Source of the DNA: Bog-473 sp963738135
Lineage (GTDB): Bacteria > Actinomycetota > Acidimicrobiia > Acidimicrobiales > RAAP-2
Assembly (NCBI GenBank): GCA_963738135.1
Contig: CAVTVK010000005.1
Coordinates: forward strand, 434,001-498,000
Length of the DNA: 64,000 nucleotides
Direction of reading: 5' to 3'
Made by a program: the position numbers and the translations under genes
Shown here: positions 41,475 to 50,486 of the stretch, in pieces
How the letters are laid out: every line of letters starts with the position of its first letter
How positions within the stretch are numbered: the first letter of the stretch is position 1
The notes under the pieces: generated by a model
What the model was told of the DNA's origin: nothing
What the model saw: only the letters and a program-made list of their open reading frames with translations
Databases searched by the model: none

Positions 41475-41957
41475 TCAGCGAATGGGGCTTCCGAAGCGAA
41501 GCACGTTTCCGTCGGGGTCAGTGACCGAGCCTTCACACTTGCCGTAGTCCTCGTCCCGCGGGCCGTCCACCTCGATTCCAGCCCCCCTCCACTCTTCAGC
41601 CACCCGGCCTGCGTCCTGACAGTGGATGTAGAGAACACCCTGACCCGGAAGCTCGCGTTCTTTGGTCTGGGCAAGGTGAATCGTGAGGTCTCGATCCCGG
41701 TGAGCGAAGGCGTAGGTGTCGTCGTGGAACGACACCTCGAAGCCAGCACGCTCGAACCAGGCGACCGAGCGAGCCACGTCGGCGACCTTGAAAATCGGCT
41801 CGAACCCCGTGACCAGCCACTGCCCCGTCATGAGCTCCAGTTGGCCGTCTCGCTGTCCATTCAGCCCAGCGAGGCAGTCGTGGCAGATCGGTAGGTCGGG
41901 GTGCGAGCGCAGTCGGACCCACCAGTCCACGGACGTTGAGCAGCACGAGCAGGTCAC
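41475..41957 (-). CDS. VOC-family protein with an N-terminal CxxC zinc-finger-like segment
   Basis: From GTG 41957 the protein starts with TCSCC, then VRLRSHPDLPICHDCLAGLN, two cysteine pairs likely to bind zinc. A glyoxalase/VOC domain follows: GFEPIFKVADVARSVAWFER, THLAQ-type strand ends and VTDPDGNVLRFGSPI. VOC proteins bind or modify small molecules, including bleomycin and fosfomycin. ATG 41831 would give the VOC domain alone. It sits immediately downstream of the rifamycin phosphotransferase gene on the same strand. Confidence 0.75.
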   Translation of the reverse strand: MTCSCCSTSVDWWVRLRSHPDLPICHDCLAGLNGQRDGQLELMTGQWLVTGFEPIFKVADVARSVAWFERAGFEVSFHDDTYAFAHRDRDLTIHLAQTKERELPGQGVLYIHCQDAGRVAEEWRGAGIEVDGPRDEDYGKCEGSVTDPDGNVLRFGSPIR

Positions 41958-42119
41958 AGCCACAGCTGAGATGCTAGGTGGCCGTCTTCCCCCACCGCTT
42001 CGGGGCAGATGTCTTCGTCGGCCTACGGGCGTACGGACGGTCGGTCGGGGCAGGTCACAATGGCGTTGCGATGTGACCACGGGTGCGAGCAGGCAGTTGC
42101 GCGTGTCTCCCGCAATCCA

Positions 42120-44738
42120 TCACACAGAACCCGCCGAGGACACGATCTCGACGTACCCGTCCGTTCCGTTGACGCGTATCCGCTGCCCGTCTCGGATCAG
42201 CCGCGTGGCGTTTTGCACCCCCACCACGGCGGACAAGCCGTACTCCCGCGCGATCACAGCGCCATGCGTCATCTGGCCCCCAACCTCCGTCACCAGACCC
42301 AGGATCGCTACGAACACGGGCGTCCAGCTGGGGTCCGTGGAAGAGGTGACCAGGATGTCGCCCGCCTCGAGGTCGGCATCGGCCATGTCGAGGATCACGC
42401 GAGCGCGTCCCTCGACTGTCCCGGCCGACACGGGCAGACCCACCAGCGCTCCCGCTGGGACGGCGTCGCGCCGGTACGTCCCGGCGACGGCCTCGCCATC
42501 CGACGTCAACACCCGGGGCGGCGTGAGCGCTTGATACGACGTGAAGGCGTCCTTGCGCTGGTCGATGAGTTGGTCATCCACCGGCTGGGTGCGTGCGACG
42601 TCGCCGAGCTCGGGGAGCGTGAGGTAGAAGACGTCCTCCTTCTCACGAAGCACGTGCGCGCTCACGAGCCGGCCGGCCTCTTCCAGCAAGGCCTGCTTGT
42701 AGACGAAGTAGCGGCTGACCATGCCGTACTTCGGATACTCCCGGTACCCGATGAAAGTCCGCACCCGGTCGATCTTCCGCTTGGTCTCGTCGGCCTTCTG
42801 CACTCCGTCCGGCAGTGCCCGCACGCGCTCCAGCACGTCCCGCTCCTTCCCGCGCGCCTCCTGCAGCCCCTGCTCGAACCGCCGCTCGCCCGCGCCCGGT
42901 TGGAAGTTCTTGATGTTGCCGAGGATCACGGGGAGGAGCGTGGTGGGGCGTTCGGCCCACCGCGGCCTGGTGATGTCGATCTCGCCGACGCAGCGCATGC
43001 CGTACTTGTCGAGGAAGGCCCGGACGGCGTCCCGCGCCTCCCGGCCGCCCGCGAGCTCGGTCAGTCCGTCCAGGAAATCCTCGTCCCCCTCGACGTGTCG
43101 CAGAAAGGCGACCACCTCCGGATGCGGACGGATCACATCGGCGACGTCCAGGAGCGCCAACCCCATCTCTGAAGTCACGTTGTTGGCGACGGATTGCGTG
43201 AGCGTGTCGGCCGCGTTCTTCTCTCCCAGCCACGCCTCTAGGTGCTCGTTGAGCCACCATGTGGCCTCCATGGCCGACATGAACACCTGATGGCTTTGCG
43301 GATCGAAGAGGATCCGCTTCAGCTCCTGGATGTCCACCAGAATGAAATCGATCAGGTCCGCTCCGGACCTGGTCCCGATGTCGAGCCGCAGAGCAGCGAG
43401 GGACGCCTGCGTGCGCGCGATCAGGCCGGCGACGATGGCCGGATCGGTCTCGAGTGGGGCGGGAGCACCACCACCGGTCGGGGCACTCACCTGACCCTCA
43501 TCAGGGATGGACAGGACGAAGTCGTCGCGTGCCAGGACGGTCTCCAGCGCGTCTTTGATCAACGGATCGCCCCTCCCCATGACTTCCAGGAGGCTTGCAC
43601 GGCTGGCTGGGGACACCAGGCGCTGGGTGACGTCGACGAACAGCCTCCCGCCGGCCTCGTACATGCGCGGGAGAGCTGTCAGCTGCCACATGGAGATCCC
43701 CAGGGGCTTCATGGCATCGGTCATCATCTGGCCGTGGCCGACGGAGACGAAGACGTGGTTCCCTCCGTCGTCCGTCACGGGAATGGGGAACAGTGCGGTG
43801 ATCGGCCGGCTCTGGACTATGTGAAAGTCGTCATCGACCAGGCACCATTCGATGTCCTGAGGACATCCGAAGTGGCCCTCTATCCGCCGACCCAGCTGGG
43901 CGAGCCGAACCACCTGCGCATCCGTCAGCGCCGGTCGATCCTGTCGCGCCGGCTCGATCGGCTCCTCGTAGGTACCGCCCGCGAGAGAGGCCCGGGTCGC
44001 GACCTGCTTCCTCGCAATCGCCTTGGCGATGACCTCGCCGTCTCGCACCCGGTAGACGTCCGCGTTTACCTGCCCCGAAACCAGGGTCTCGCCGAGGCCG
44101 AGGCCTGCCTCCACCGTGGTGACCTTCCGGCTGGACGTGACCGGGTCGACGGTGAAGAGGATGCCGGCCGCCTGCGGGAGCACCATCTGCTGGACGACCA
44201 CGGCCATGCTGACATTCCGGTGGTCGAAACTGTTCCGCAGCCGGTATTTCACAGACCGTTCAGTGAAGAGTGAGGCCAAGCAACGGCTGACATGGTGCAG
44301 GATCGCGGCCGGCCCCATGACGTTCAGGTAGGTGTCGTGCTGGCCTGCGAAGGAGGCCGTCGGCAAGTCCTCGACCGTCGCGCTCGATCGGACCGCGTAC
44401 GCGCCGTGCTCATCGAGCCGTTCAAGAGCGGCGGTGATCGCCGCCGATACATCGTCAGGGAGGGGGATCGCTTCCAGGGCCCAGCGGATCTCGGCGCTGA
44501 TCGTGCGGATCGCCTCAGCGTCCTCCGAGGTGACGTGCGACAGCTCGCGGAGGTGCTCGTGGACGAGCGACGGCGCGGCCGCCATCACACGACGGAATGC
44601 ATCCGTCGTCACGCAGAAACCGGCTGGCACACGGATGCCTTCGATCCGGGTCAGCTCCCCGAGTTGCGCCCCCTTCCCGCCGACGAGCGCGACCTGTGTC
44701 CTTTCGATCTCGTACAGATCCAGCACGTCGTCGCCCAT
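42120..44738 (-). CDS. rph: Rifamycin-inactivating phosphotransferase
   Basis: 872 residues from ATG 44738. It has the three parts of rifampin phosphotransferases: an N-terminal ATP-grasp (VALVGGKGAQLGELTRIEGI, AVRSSATVEDLPTASFAGQH), a central rifamycin-binding region, and a C-terminal swivelling His domain (GQMTHGAVIAREYGLSAVVG) with the phospho-carrier His near residue 825, where the Listeria enzyme has it. It consumes ATP and transfers phosphate to the drug's C21 hydroxyl. A PEP synthase is the main alternative, but length and the promoter element favour Rph. A rifamycin-associated element lies upstream. Confidence 0.88.
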   Translation of the reverse strand: MGDDVLDLYEIERTQVALVGGKGAQLGELTRIEGIRVPAGFCVTTDAFRRVMAAAPSLVHEHLRELSHVTSEDAEAIRTISAEIRWALEAIPLPDDVSAAITAALERLDEHGAYAVRSSATVEDLPTASFAGQHDTYLNVMGPAAILHHVSRCLASLFTERSVKYRLRNSFDHRNVSMAVVVQQMVLPQAAGILFTVDPVTSSRKVTTVEAGLGLGETLVSGQVNADVYRVRDGEVIAKAIARKQVATRASLAGGTYEEPIEPARQDRPALTDAQVVRLAQLGRRIEGHFGCPQDIEWCLVDDDFHIVQSRPITALFPIPVTDDGGNHVFVSVGHGQMMTDAMKPLGISMWQLTALPRMYEAGGRLFVDVTQRLVSPASRASLLEVMGRGDPLIKDALETVLARDDFVLSIPDEGQVSAPTGGGAPAPLETDPAIVAGLIARTQASLAALRLDIGTRSGADLIDFILVDIQELKRILFDPQSHQVFMSAMEATWWLNEHLEAWLGEKNAADTLTQSVANNVTSEMGLALLDVADVIRPHPEVVAFLRHVEGDEDFLDGLTELAGGREARDAVRAFLDKYGMRCVGEIDITRPRWAERPTTLLPVILGNIKNFQPGAGERRFEQGLQEARGKERDVLERVRALPDGVQKADETKRKIDRVRTFIGYREYPKYGMVSRYFVYKQALLEEAGRLVSAHVLREKEDVFYLTLPELGDVARTQPVDDQLIDQRKDAFTSYQALTPPRVLTSDGEAVAGTYRRDAVPAGALVGLPVSAGTVEGRARVILDMADADLEAGDILVTSSTDPSWTPVFVAILGLVTEVGGQMTHGAVIAREYGLSAVVGVQNATRLIRDGQRIRVNGTDGYVEIVSSAGSV

Positions 44739-44830
44739 CGGAGCACCCTTCTCTTCAGACCCGTCGGGTCCGTCTCGATTTCCGGCTGGCTGTCGTGGCA
44801 ATTGCCCGGGGGCCGGCTTGTGACGTGCAT

Positions 44831-44836
44831 TGTCAA
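44831..44836 (-). promoter_or_regulatory. Candidate -35 box (TTGACA) of rph
   Basis: On the minus strand TTGACA lies nine bases downstream of the rifamycin-associated element. A good -10 box is not obvious 17 bases further on, so only the -35 can be proposed. Confidence 0.35.
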
Positions 44837-44845
44837 CACGCCGTA

Positions 44846-44864
44846 CGTCCTTGCGGCAAGCCCC
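44846..44864 (-). promoter_or_regulatory. Rifamycin-associated element (RAE)
   Basis: On the minus strand the site reads GGGGCTTGCCGCAAGGACG. It contains the perfect CTTGC-C-GCAAG palindrome and the GGGG left flank of the RAE, the 19-bp inverted repeat known upstream of rifamycin-inactivating genes in actinomycetes. The right flank is degenerate. It lies about 110 bases upstream of the rph start and suggests rifamycin-induced expression. Confidence 0.65.
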
Positions 44865-45216
44865 CCACCCGGGTGTATCTTGGTGGTGGCGGGAACGATG
44901 CCGAGCGTCATGGCGGCGGCATGAGCCAGCTAGCTCACCCAGACCGGCATCCGCCGCCGGTCTCTGGTTCCAGGGCGGTTCCCTCGGCCTTCTCGAGCGT
45001 GCCAGCTTCTCCGGATTCGCCATCGTGTCGACCTGGGGAGGCACGTCGCCGGCAGATCGAGACGTTCCCGTTGGGTCAGAAGCCGTCATGGGAATCCCGC
45101 TCGTGCCGGGAGACCGATCGAGATTGTCCGTCAGGCGTGGGTGCTCGTGGGGCTCGGCGCGTTGATCGTGCAATGGTTGTCAGACTGAAATGCAGAGACG
45201 CTCTGGAGGTGGGTGT
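44865..45216. other. Intergenic stretch between rph and a VOC gene
   Basis: Beyond the RAE and the CCCACCCGGGTG palindrome next to it, I see no gene. GGAGGTG just before 45217 is the ribosome site of the next gene. Confidence 0.4.
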
Positions 45217-45600
45217 ATGGCACAACCCGTGGTGCACTTCGAGGTCGTTGGAAAGGACCCAGCGCGACTTCGTGACTACTTCTCTCAGTTGTTCGGGTGG
45301 AGGTTTGCAGTGCCCTCACCAGTCGCTGAGGAGGTGTCCGCACCGAATGAGTACGGGTTCTTGGACCTCATCACGACCGACGATGGAGCAGGCATCCGGG
45401 GTGGAGTGGGAGGTGGTAAGGGCTACGAGAGCCACGCGGTGTTCTACATAGGTGTGCCAGACGTCGGAGCCGCATTGCAGCGTGCTGAAGAACTCGGCGG
45501 CACTCGGGTGATGGGTCCCGTCACGTCACCCAATGGACTCGTGGTGGGCCACTTCAACGATCCTGAAGGCACTCTCATCGGAGTGGCCGGTCCCGCATAG
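45217..45600 (+). CDS. VOC family protein (glyoxalase-like)
   Basis: 127 residues starting MAQPVVHFEVVGKDPARLRD, with DYFSQLFGWRFAVPSPVAEE, YIGVPDVGAALQRAEELGGT and VVGHFNDPEGTLIGVAGPA: one VOC unit with the usual E or H metal positions in the strands. The ribosome site GGAGGTG lies six bases before ATG 45217. It is divergent from rph. The substrate is unknown. Confidence 0.88.
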   Translation: MAQPVVHFEVVGKDPARLRDYFSQLFGWRFAVPSPVAEEVSAPNEYGFLDLITTDDGAGIRGGVGGGKGYESHAVFYIGVPDVGAALQRAEELGGTRVMGPVTSPNGLVVGHFNDPEGTLIGVAGPA

Positions 45601-45660
45601 ATCTTCCTCTCCTCCGGCGTGAGGGGTGTTTCAATCACTAAGGAGTAGGCTCCCGAAGCT

Positions 45661-46266
45661 GTGAGATGGTTGTTCGCTCTCGCGATCACGCTTTTGACCG
45701 GTGGAAGTCCGGCTGCGAGCAAGCCGAGCGTTGTGTTCGCCGGGGACTCGATTACGGTCCTCGCAACTCCTGCGATACATCAGCTTCTCGATCCCGGTTA
45801 CGACGTCGACGTTCTGGCTGTCATCGGTATTCGTATCGGCCAGAGCTTGCCAGCGCTTCAATCGGCGTTGAGATCTCATCCCGACGCCGTGGTCGTGAAT
45901 CTGGGGACGAACGATGCACTGCAGGGTGGCAGGCACCCCGACTGGGTAGCGGGATGGGACAAGCTGATTCGCATCACAAGGAGCACACCATGTGTTGTCC
46001 TGACAACCGTCAACCCCGCTGCTGACTCTCTCAGCCACAGAGCCATCGCAACGAAGATCAACGCTCAGATCAGGGCTCTCGCTGCGCAGCACCCCAAGAA
46101 GTACCAGGTGGCCGATTGGAGTCGTTTCTTGAGTCGCCACGGGAGCGAGAGAAGGACGTATCTCCGGGCCGAGCCGGTTCTGATTCATCCGACACGAGCG
46201 GGGGCCGCAGAGCTTGCGACACTTGACAAGAGTGCACTCGCGAAGTGTGGGAGCGGAACGTCGTAG
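45661..46266 (+). CDS. Secreted SGNH/GDSL hydrolase
   Basis: 201 residues: a short signal peptide (MRWLFALAITLLTGGSPAAS), then SGNH blocks VVFAGDSITVL (Ser in GDS), VVVNLGTNDAL (Asn in GTND) and a late LIHPTRAGAAELA with the catalytic His. The family cleaves esters of lipids, carbohydrates or surface polymers. The start is a GTG at 45661. It is a single gene in the accessory stretch. Confidence 0.85.
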   Translation: MRWLFALAITLLTGGSPAASKPSVVFAGDSITVLATPAIHQLLDPGYDVDVLAVIGIRIGQSLPALQSALRSHPDAVVVNLGTNDALQGGRHPDWVAGWDKLIRITRSTPCVVLTTVNPAADSLSHRAIATKINAQIRALAAQHPKKYQVADWSRFLSRHGSERRTYLRAEPVLIHPTRAGAAELATLDKSALAKCGSGTS

Positions 46267-46355
46267 ATCAGACCCGTGGCACGTAAGACCAACCGCCGCA
46301 GCCTCCCGCTCGAAGTTCACACGAAGGCGACGGAGATCACCATCAGGAGGAGACG

Positions 46356-46975
46356 ATGACCACACGTATGGGCAAGGTGACTTGTGACATCACGATCTCG
46401 GCCGAAGGGTGCTCGGCCGGCGTCGACCAGACCGAGGAACGCCCGTTTGGCGACGACGGCGGCGACGGATCGGGCGCCGAATTGCACGCATGGATGTTCG
46501 ACACTCCCGACGGGAATCGGGCCGAGTTGGATCAAATGACCGCCGCCGAAGCCTTCATCATGGGGCGCAACATGTTCGGCCCAGTCCGTGGCGGATGGGA
46601 TCGGCCATGGAACGGCTGATGGGGCGACGTGCCGCCGTTCCAAGCCCCGGTCTTCGTGCTCACCCACCACTCCCGCGAGCCGCAGCCGATGGACGGCGAC
46701 ACGACGTACTACTTCGTCACCGATGGGATCGAGTCGGCCTTGGTGCAAGCGCGCGACGTGGCCGGAGATGGAGATGTCGCGATCCAGGGCGGCGCCGCCG
46801 CCATTAACCAGTACCTCGCCGTCGGCCTGATCGACTAGCTGCGGCTGCACATTGTGCCGTCACGTTCGGCGCCGGCACGCGTCTCTTCGAGGGTGTCCCA
46901 CCGTTGAAACTCGAACAGGTGAGGTCACGAGGCGCGACGTCGGTCACGCACGTGACCTACGGCGTGCTGGACTGA
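46356..46975 (+). pseudogene. RibD-type dihydrofolate reductase family gene with two stops and a frameshift
   Basis: A strong ribosome site (GGAGGAG) precedes ATG 46356. The frame gives MTTRMGKVTCDITISAEGCS, AEAFIMGRNMFGPVRGGWDR and then a TGA at 46617 in place of the usual Trp in WNGWWGD. It continues as PFQAPVFVLTHHSREPQPMD and DGDVAIQGGAAAINQYLAVG, meets a TAG at 46836, and shifts frame for FGAGTRLFEGVPPLKLEQV to 46975. Joined, it has the family's normal length of about 205 residues. The intact ribosome site with damaged coding suggests recent loss. Confidence 0.82.
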
Positions 46976-47083
46976 CCTGGAGGGCCACCCCAGGTTCTGA
47001 TTTCTTCCTCCCCCCTCACGTGCGCAAAGGGCCTTACTCATGTTCTTGTGTCTCAGCTTCGGGCGTTGTGGGGCGAGCGGGCT

Positions 47084-48079
47084 TCAGCGACGAGGGTCGA
47101 ACGACAGCAGTGTTGCGGCCGCATAGGTGGGCGGCGTCTTCCCGTCGGGTTGTGGCATCACCATCAGATGGAGCAGGCCCCCGAACGAGTTGGTGGCGTC
47201 GTGCGCCGCGGCGCCACAAGATGGATCGTTGCAGAGTGCGACCGGATGCACCTTGCCCCTGTCCTGCCGGACGAAGTCGATGCCTTCCTGCTCACCCACA
47301 ATTGTGCGGGAGATCTCGAGGCGACGCGCGCCATTGGACGTGTCAATGGACCACACTTGGTGGACGTTGCCGAGGGTGCCAGCCAGATAGAGGCGACCCC
47401 GGTAGAACGCGCCGCCGTCAACGCCAGACGGAGGGACGGCGTTCTTGAGGGTCATTGCGGGCTTGATTGCGGCGTGGGTCGGCCACGAGTGGGAAGGTGC
47501 GATCTCCGCCATGTCGTAGGCCAAGAGGTTGTTGCCAGAGGATGTCCAGAGCAGCTTGCCATTCGGGGAGACGGCAGCCCACATCGCCTTCTTGATGGTG
47601 GCCGGATCCAGTTTTACTTCGTACTTCCAGGCAAGCGTGGCGGGGTCCGCGACGCCGATCGCTCCAGTGTTCGCGCAGTTCGTGCCGTTGTAGCACTCCA
47701 TTGGGAGAAGCACTCCGGTGTCTTTGCTGTAGGCGATAGCTCCGATGTGGTTGTACTTGTCGCGGGCGGCGACGGCCGCCGGAATGTACGGCGTGGTGCC
47801 GGCGATCTGGGTGAACGAGCTGTCGGTCTTGAACAGCCCGTTGTCGATGCCGTCGAAGAAGAAGTTCCCCTCATCGTCGTGGGTCATGCCCTGGTAGTAG
47901 AAGATCCGCAGGGACGTGGTCGACACGAGGTTCCAGCGGCCCGGATCCTTCTGCGCGGGCGCGCCGCCTGAAGCCGATGCGGGGGGCAGGGCGGTCCCGA
48001 GAACTGTCACGAGTGCCGCCGCCGGCGCCCACCTCAAGAGGAGCCGATTTTCCCGTCTCCTCGACGATGACTCCCTCAT
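47084..48079 (-). CDS. Secreted beta-propeller-like protein of unknown function
   Basis: About 331 residues from ATG 48079 with AAAGGGAT upstream. An Arg-rich start and a hydrophobic core (LLLRWAPAAALVTVLGTALP) ending ASASGG form a signal peptide. The mature part has repeated blade-like segments: YYQGMTHDDEGNFFFDGIDN, IGAIAYSKDTGVLLPMECYN, AAVSPNGKLLWTSSGNNLLA, FYRGRLYLAGTLGNVHQVWS. No enzyme motif is visible. It may bind ligands or polymers outside the cell. Confidence 0.75.
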   Translation of the reverse strand: MRESSSRRRENRLLLRWAPAAALVTVLGTALPPASASGGAPAQKDPGRWNLVSTTSLRIFYYQGMTHDDEGNFFFDGIDNGLFKTDSSFTQIAGTTPYIPAAVAARDKYNHIGAIAYSKDTGVLLPMECYNGTNCANTGAIGVADPATLAWKYEVKLDPATIKKAMWAAVSPNGKLLWTSSGNNLLAYDMAEIAPSHSWPTHAAIKPAMTLKNAVPPSGVDGGAFYRGRLYLAGTLGNVHQVWSIDTSNGARRLEISRTIVGEQEGIDFVRQDRGKVHPVALCNDPSCGAAAHDATNSFGGLLHLMVMPQPDGKTPPTYAAATLLSFDPRR

Positions 48080-48184
48080 GGTGATCCCTTTCCGACGTAC
48101 TTGGGTCTCATCCGCGAGCATTCTTGTCGGAAACAAGGCCGAAGTCACCTGGGTACGCCGCTTCGGTCCCTCTGGACACTCGCG

Positions 48185-48781
48185 TCACCTCGATGCCTCT
48201 CGGGCAGCCGACTCAACCTTCAGCCGATAGGCCTCCCAGTCGGCGGCGGTGCGTTCGGGCATGTTGTTTCCCGGCGCCGTGAGACCGGCTCTGCCGTCAA
48301 TGAGCTCGCGCATGATGTCTGCTTGGCCTGCGTGCCGATTCACCTCGGCAATCACGTGCACGAGGATGCGGTGCAGCGTGACCTCGCTTCGATCGGGGGG
48401 CCACCAGGGAACGTGTCCTACGGTATTGAGAGCGAGCTCCTCTATCGTCGAGTCAGCGTGCGCGCCGCACCGTCCGAACAGTCCGACGATGTCCTCGAGC
48501 GATTCATCCGGGCGAGCCCACATATCCTCGTCAATGTCCGCCCCGGGCTCCTCCCAGGCCAGCTTCTCCGGAAACGGGCGATCGAACGTGATGCCGAAGT
48601 AGCCCGACTGGACGCCCGCGACGTGCTTCACCAGCCCAAGGAGGTTGGTCGCCGTTGGCGTCATGGGCCTCCGTGCCTCATAGACGGAGAGTCCGTCCAG
48701 CTTCCTGAGCAATCCTTCTCGTCCTTGCTGCAGGTAGCGCAGCAAGTCCGCTTTCGGGTCGGAGATGGCCATGCCCTCCAT
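48185..48781 (-). CDS. DinB family protein
   Basis: 198 residues with the four-helix DinB/DUF664 layout: an early LRYLQQGREGLLRKLDGLSV, a metal-binding His in LLGLVKHVAGVQSGYFG, and ILVHVIAEVNRHAGQADIMR, which supplies the other metal His residues. Members include mycothiol-dependent enzymes and uncharacterised stress proteins. ATG 48781 or 48772 can be the start. Confidence 0.88.
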   Translation of the reverse strand: MEGMAISDPKADLLRYLQQGREGLLRKLDGLSVYEARRPMTPTATNLLGLVKHVAGVQSGYFGITFDRPFPEKLAWEEPGADIDEDMWARPDESLEDIVGLFGRCGAHADSTIEELALNTVGHVPWWPPDRSEVTLHRILVHVIAEVNRHAGQADIMRELIDGRAGLTAPGNNMPERTAADWEAYRLKVESAAREASR

Positions 48782-48808
48782 CGTTGCAGGCGTGCGGCTC
48801 CGGGCTCG

Positions 48809-49075
48809 TTACCGGCCGGTGCGCTCGCGGTGCGAGCACCCCGGCCAGCAGCAGGGTCGGCGCTGGCCCTCCTCGAGTTCTTCCTTGGTGCGTCGGATAC
48901 GGCGTTCCCGGGTCTTCTCCTGCTTCGCGTCCTCGACCCAGCAGATGAACTCGTTGCGGGCCAGCGGCGTGATGTCGCTCCACGCGTCGAGTGCGGTGGG
49001 ATTGGCCAGCAGCGTGCTGCGCAGATCCGCCGGAAGCTTGTGCACCACCCCACCGGGCAGTCGCTGGCTGTTCAT
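48809..49075 (-). CDS. YdeI/OmpD-associated family protein (short form)
   Basis: 88 residues from ATG 49075, MNSQRLPGGVVHKLPADLRS, with LDAWSDITPLARNEFICWVE and EKTRERRIRRTKEELEEGQR. This helical C-terminal half of the YdeI family occurs alone in many actinobacteria, and its function is unknown. It ends with a Cys-containing tail (RRPCCWPGC). It lies directly upstream of the DinB gene, 27 bases apart, and is probably co-transcribed. Confidence 0.85.
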   Translation of the reverse strand: MNSQRLPGGVVHKLPADLRSTLLANPTALDAWSDITPLARNEFICWVEDAKQEKTRERRIRRTKEELEEGQRRPCCWPGCSHRERTGR

Positions 49076-49079
49076 AGCG

Positions 49080-49367
49080 TCACGGTACCGGACGTCGGCG
49101 CTGCGCGGCCACGAAATCAGGCCGGCCTCGTCTCCTCGGAGTGTTTCGTCGCTGCATGTTCGGCCTTGTGCTTGGATGCATAAAGGCCGCGCATGCGCTG
49201 CGCCGGCGCGGGCCGGGCTGCCGCCACCCCGTTCGGAGTCGCCGGGCATAGGGGTAGTGACCGTCGAAATGCTTGTCGGGCTCGGACACCTCGTCCTGAT
49301 GACCGATCCACCAGGTGATGGGAAATGTGTTGAGGGCATTGAGGTCACCACCCATCACCATCCTCAC
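49080..49367 (-). CDS. Doubtful short reading frame, up to 95 residues
   Basis: A good ribosome site (AAGGAGG) precedes GTG 49367, with ATG 49361 and 49355 just after. The first 45 residues (GDLNALNTFPITWWIGHQDE and on) look plausible, but the rest is Arg/Pro-rich and unlike a protein. It may be the 5' end of a gene truncated by rearrangement. Confidence 0.3.
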   Translation of the reverse strand: MRMVMGGDLNALNTFPITWWIGHQDEVSEPDKHFDGHYPYARRLRTGWRQPGPRRRSACAAFMHPSTRPNMQRRNTPRRRGRPDFVAAQRRRPVP

Positions 49368-49388
49368 TACCTCCTTGCTTCTGCCCGC

Positions 49389-50486
49389 TCAACCTTCTTG
49401 CATCGACGCGGGATCGACGCCTACTCCACCTGCCGCGCTGCTGGAGTAGACGGCGAGCGCGAACCGCAACACGTCGACGGCCTCATCGGCGCTCCACAGG
49501 AGCGGGCCCTCTCCTGTCCGGAGCCAGCGTAACCAGTGGCGCCCGGAGTCGCGGAAGCTGCTGCCCCAGTCGTCATCGAGCGCATGGTAGGACCGGATCT
49601 CGCCGTCGACGTAGGTCTCGAGGCTCGGTTGTTGAATCCCGCGTCCGGTGCAACGGTTCACACGTGAGTAGCCCCGACTCCCCGTGACCTCCCACCGTTC
49701 GTCGTTCGTGTAGTAGTCGGAACGGAGATACATGTCGGGGGCCAACGTAATGTCCCACACACCGCGGATGCCGTTCTGGTGCTCCCATGTGATCGTGGTC
49801 GGCGCGTCGATCGCAATGGTCGGCATGACCTCGGTGCTCCCCACCCAGGCCCGGACCTCCCTGAGCGGCCCGAAGAGCCACAGGGCCGTGGCCAGCTTGT
49901 GCCATCCGTCGTCGAACACCAGGATGCCCCGGCCCCGCCGCATTTGGGCGAACTGCCATTCGAAGCTCGACATGGGAACGTTCCAGCCGCCGCGGCTGCT
50001 GCCCACCATCTTCATGTGGTAGCCGCTCACGGTGCCGATGTCACCTGCCTCGACTGTCTCCTTCAGCCTTCGCAACGGCTCGTAGAAGATGTAATTCTCC
50101 ATGACCCTGAGAACGCGATCGTTCGCTCGCGCTGCGTCGAGCATGAGACGAGCTTCGTCCAGTTCACTGCACATGGGCTTTTGCAGGTTCACGTGCCACC
50201 CGTAGCCCAGCATCTCGCAGACACCATCCGTGTGGAGGGGGATGGGTAAGAGGACCTCGGCCGCGTCGACCGACACGTCGCTCGACGCCAACTCGGCCGC
50301 GGTGGCGAACGTGCGGGCTCGCGGCCATTCGGCCTGCCGCTGCGCACGGCGCTGCGGATCGGGGTCGACGAGCGCCACCACCTCGACGTCCGGATTGTCG
50401 ACGTAGGCCCGGATGTTCAGGTCGAAGATCCGACCGAGGCCCACGACAGCAGCCCGTACGGGTCGGTCGTAGGGAACGAACGTCAT
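49389..50486 (-). CDS. Gfo/Idh/MocA family oxidoreductase
   Basis: 365 residues: N-terminal NAD(P)-binding Rossmann fold (AAVVGLGRIFDLNIRAYVDN, VEVVALVDPDPQRRAQRQAE), a catalytic region with HVNLQKPMCSELDEARLML (the conserved KP motif), and a C-terminal substrate domain with FDDGWHKLATALWLFGPL. The family oxidises or reduces sugars, inositols and related alcohols. ATG 50486 is a clear start. It is downstream of the thioesterase and MarR genes on the same strand and may belong to their transcript. Confidence 0.9.
   Translation of the reverse strand: MTFVPYDRPVRAAVVGLGRIFDLNIRAYVDNPDVEVVALVDPDPQRRAQRQAEWPRARTFATAAELASSDVSVDAAEVLLPIPLHTDGVCEMLGYGWHVNLQKPMCSELDEARLMLDAARANDRVLRVMENYIFYEPLRRLKETVEAGDIGTVSGYHMKMVGSSRGGWNVPMSSFEWQFAQMRRGRGILVFDDGWHKLATALWLFGPLREVRAWVGSTEVMPTIAIDAPTTITWEHQNGIRGVWDITLAPDMYLRSDYYTNDERWEVTGSRGYSRVNRCTGRGIQQPSLETYVDGEIRSYHALDDDWGSSFRDSGRHWLRWLRTGEGPLLWSADEAVDVLRFALAVYSSSAAGGVGVDPASMQEG

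Noticed and set aside
44739..45173. N-terminal extension of the rifamycin phosphotransferase
   Set aside because: The upstream open frame has no protein character, crosses the RAE and lacks a ribosome site; ATG 44738 fits the family length.
46356..46838. UGA read as tryptophan in this organism
   Set aside because: Many intact genes here end at TGA, and the same gene also carries TAG and a frameshift, so decay is the simpler explanation.
12750..47000. Intact transposase, integrase or phage gene to explain the accessory stretch
   Set aside because: No reading frame shows DDE, tyrosine-recombinase or phage structural motifs; only repeats and a possible helix-turn-helix fragment were found.
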